Source: DASSNR01 sp036278935
Lineage (GTDB): Bacteria > Gemmatimonadota > Gemmatimonadetes > Gemmatimonadales > Gemmatimonadaceae
Length of the DNA: 5,824 nucleotides
NCBI GenBank assembly: GCA_036278935.1
Contig: DASUKA010000166.1
Coordinates: forward strand, 1-5,824
Direction of reading: 5' to 3'
The notes below the pieces were generated by a model, which saw only the letters and a list, made by a program, of their open reading frames with translations, did not search any database and was not told the origin of the DNA. Shown in pieces: positions 5,344 through 5,824 of this stretch. The stretch's first letter is position 1, and every line of letters begins with the position of its first letter. A program made the translations under genes and the position numbers.

Positions 5344-5824
5344 TAATGAGCTTCACGTTTGTGCTTTAATATGGAGTCCAGCGTGCTGGAAGAAATGGCG
5401 AATGAACGCGGGCCGGGCTTGGAGTTGGCGGAAGCTGGTGCGCGCGAGCGCGGCGAGGGCCGTGATCGACATCGGGAGCGCGTTCGCCATGCGCCGCTTG
5501 ACCCACGCGTTCGCCTGCTCCTCGGGGTTGAGCTCGGGCGCGTACGCGGGCAAGTAGGCGACCGGATAGTCCGGCGTATGCGCCGCGACGAAGTGCGTGA
5601 CCTCCCGCGCGCGATGCGCGTTCAAGCGATCCCAGATGAGCAAGAGCGGCCGGCCCAGCTGCCGCCGGAAGTACGGCAGCGCGGCGAGGACGGCCCGGCT
5701 GTTCACCGCCCCCGTTTGGGGCCGGGCGTAAAGCCGACCCGCAGGCGTCACCACGACGATGCTCGAGAGCTCCCGTCGGCGGCTCAGGCGCCGCACGATC
5801 GGCGTCCGGCCCCGTCGAGCCCCG
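5344..5824 (-). mobile_element. IS630-family insertion sequence, one end and 3' part
   Basis: The transposase coding region enters from the right edge of the window and ends at 5353, so this is the 3' end of an element whose other end lies outside. IS630/Tc1-mariner elements insert at TA; a TA dinucleotide at 5344-5345, just outside the coding end, is a candidate boundary. The terminal inverted repeat cannot be confirmed without the other end, so the left coordinate is a guess within about 15 bases. Confidence 0.6.
5353..5824 (-). CDS. IS630-family transposase, C-terminal part
   Basis: The minus-strand frame is open from the window edge to TGA at 5353-5355, giving about 156 C-terminal residues of a DDE transposase. 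It begins with GARRGRTPIVRRLSRRRELS, matching the segment just after the first catalytic Asp in IS630-type enzymes; that first Asp is outside the window. The second Asp is in LLIWDRLNAHRA, and the catalytic Glu is in YAPELNPEEQANAWVKR, with 36 residues between Asp and the Glu that aligns with the family NPxE motif. This is the layout of the DDE_3 domain. A GTG at 5794-5796 lies inside the conserved domain and is not the true start. No frameshift or stop is seen in the visible part, so the enzyme may be active. Transposition would be cut-and-paste into TA. Confidence 0.88.
   Translation of the reverse strand, partial: GARRGRTPIVRRLSRRRELSSIVVVTPAGRLYARPQTGAVNSRAVLAALPYFRRQLGRPLLLIWDRLNAHRAREVTHFVAAHTPDYPVAYLPAYAPELNPEEQANAWVKRRMANALPMSITALAALARTSFRQLQARPAFIRHFFQHAGLHIKAQT

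Noticed and set aside
1..5824. CRISPR array, tRNA, rRNA or retron-like RNA
   Set aside because: No regularly spaced long repeats, tRNA-like cloverleaf or rRNA-like stretch was recognised on reading. The only spaced repeats are the operators and the 11-bp pair.

Overview
The window is GC-rich throughout and probably comes from a Gemmatimonadota bacterium or a close relative. The main reason is the truncated lipoprotein at the left edge: its N-terminal Ig-like segment (a 'VVSGxxQSG...LVVRLTDAxG' pattern) is of a kind I associate with that phylum. This is inference from sequence style, not a database match.

Layout, left to right. (1) Positions 1-279, minus strand: 5' part of a secreted lipoprotein gene running off the window. 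(2) Positions 280-638: intergenic, with a local AT-rich island holding four copies of a TATC-N6-GATA operator. (3) Positions 639-2325: an overlapping hipB-hipA type II toxin-antitoxin pair. The antitoxin is an XRE-type helix-turn-helix protein and the toxin is a complete HipA-type Ser/Thr kinase. (4) Positions about 2335-3830: a decayed stretch. It holds a broken DUF2269-like membrane protein gene (minus strand, internal stop, frameshift, missing 3' end), the C-terminal half of an AhpD/carboxymuconolactone decarboxylase-like gene, one apparently intact SnoaL-like (NTF2 fold) gene, and a frameshifted outer-membrane beta-barrel gene. (5) Positions 3905-5332: a TetR-family repressor gene followed by a multi-pass membrane protein resembling YdjM/DUF457 metal-dependent hydrolases. 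Each is preceded by a copy of the same inverted repeat, GTTAGC-N4-GCTA(A/C)C, so the repressor probably controls both itself and its neighbour. (6) Position about 5344 to the end: the 3' part of an IS630-type insertion sequence on the minus strand.

The two regulated units (hipBA, and tetR plus the membrane hydrolase) look functional. Between them lie gene remnants, and an insertion sequence lies on the right, which suggests an accessory, rearranging region. I see no CRISPR array, no tRNA or rRNA, and no clearly new multi-gene system. The most informative signals are the two operator families, which can be read directly from the DNA.
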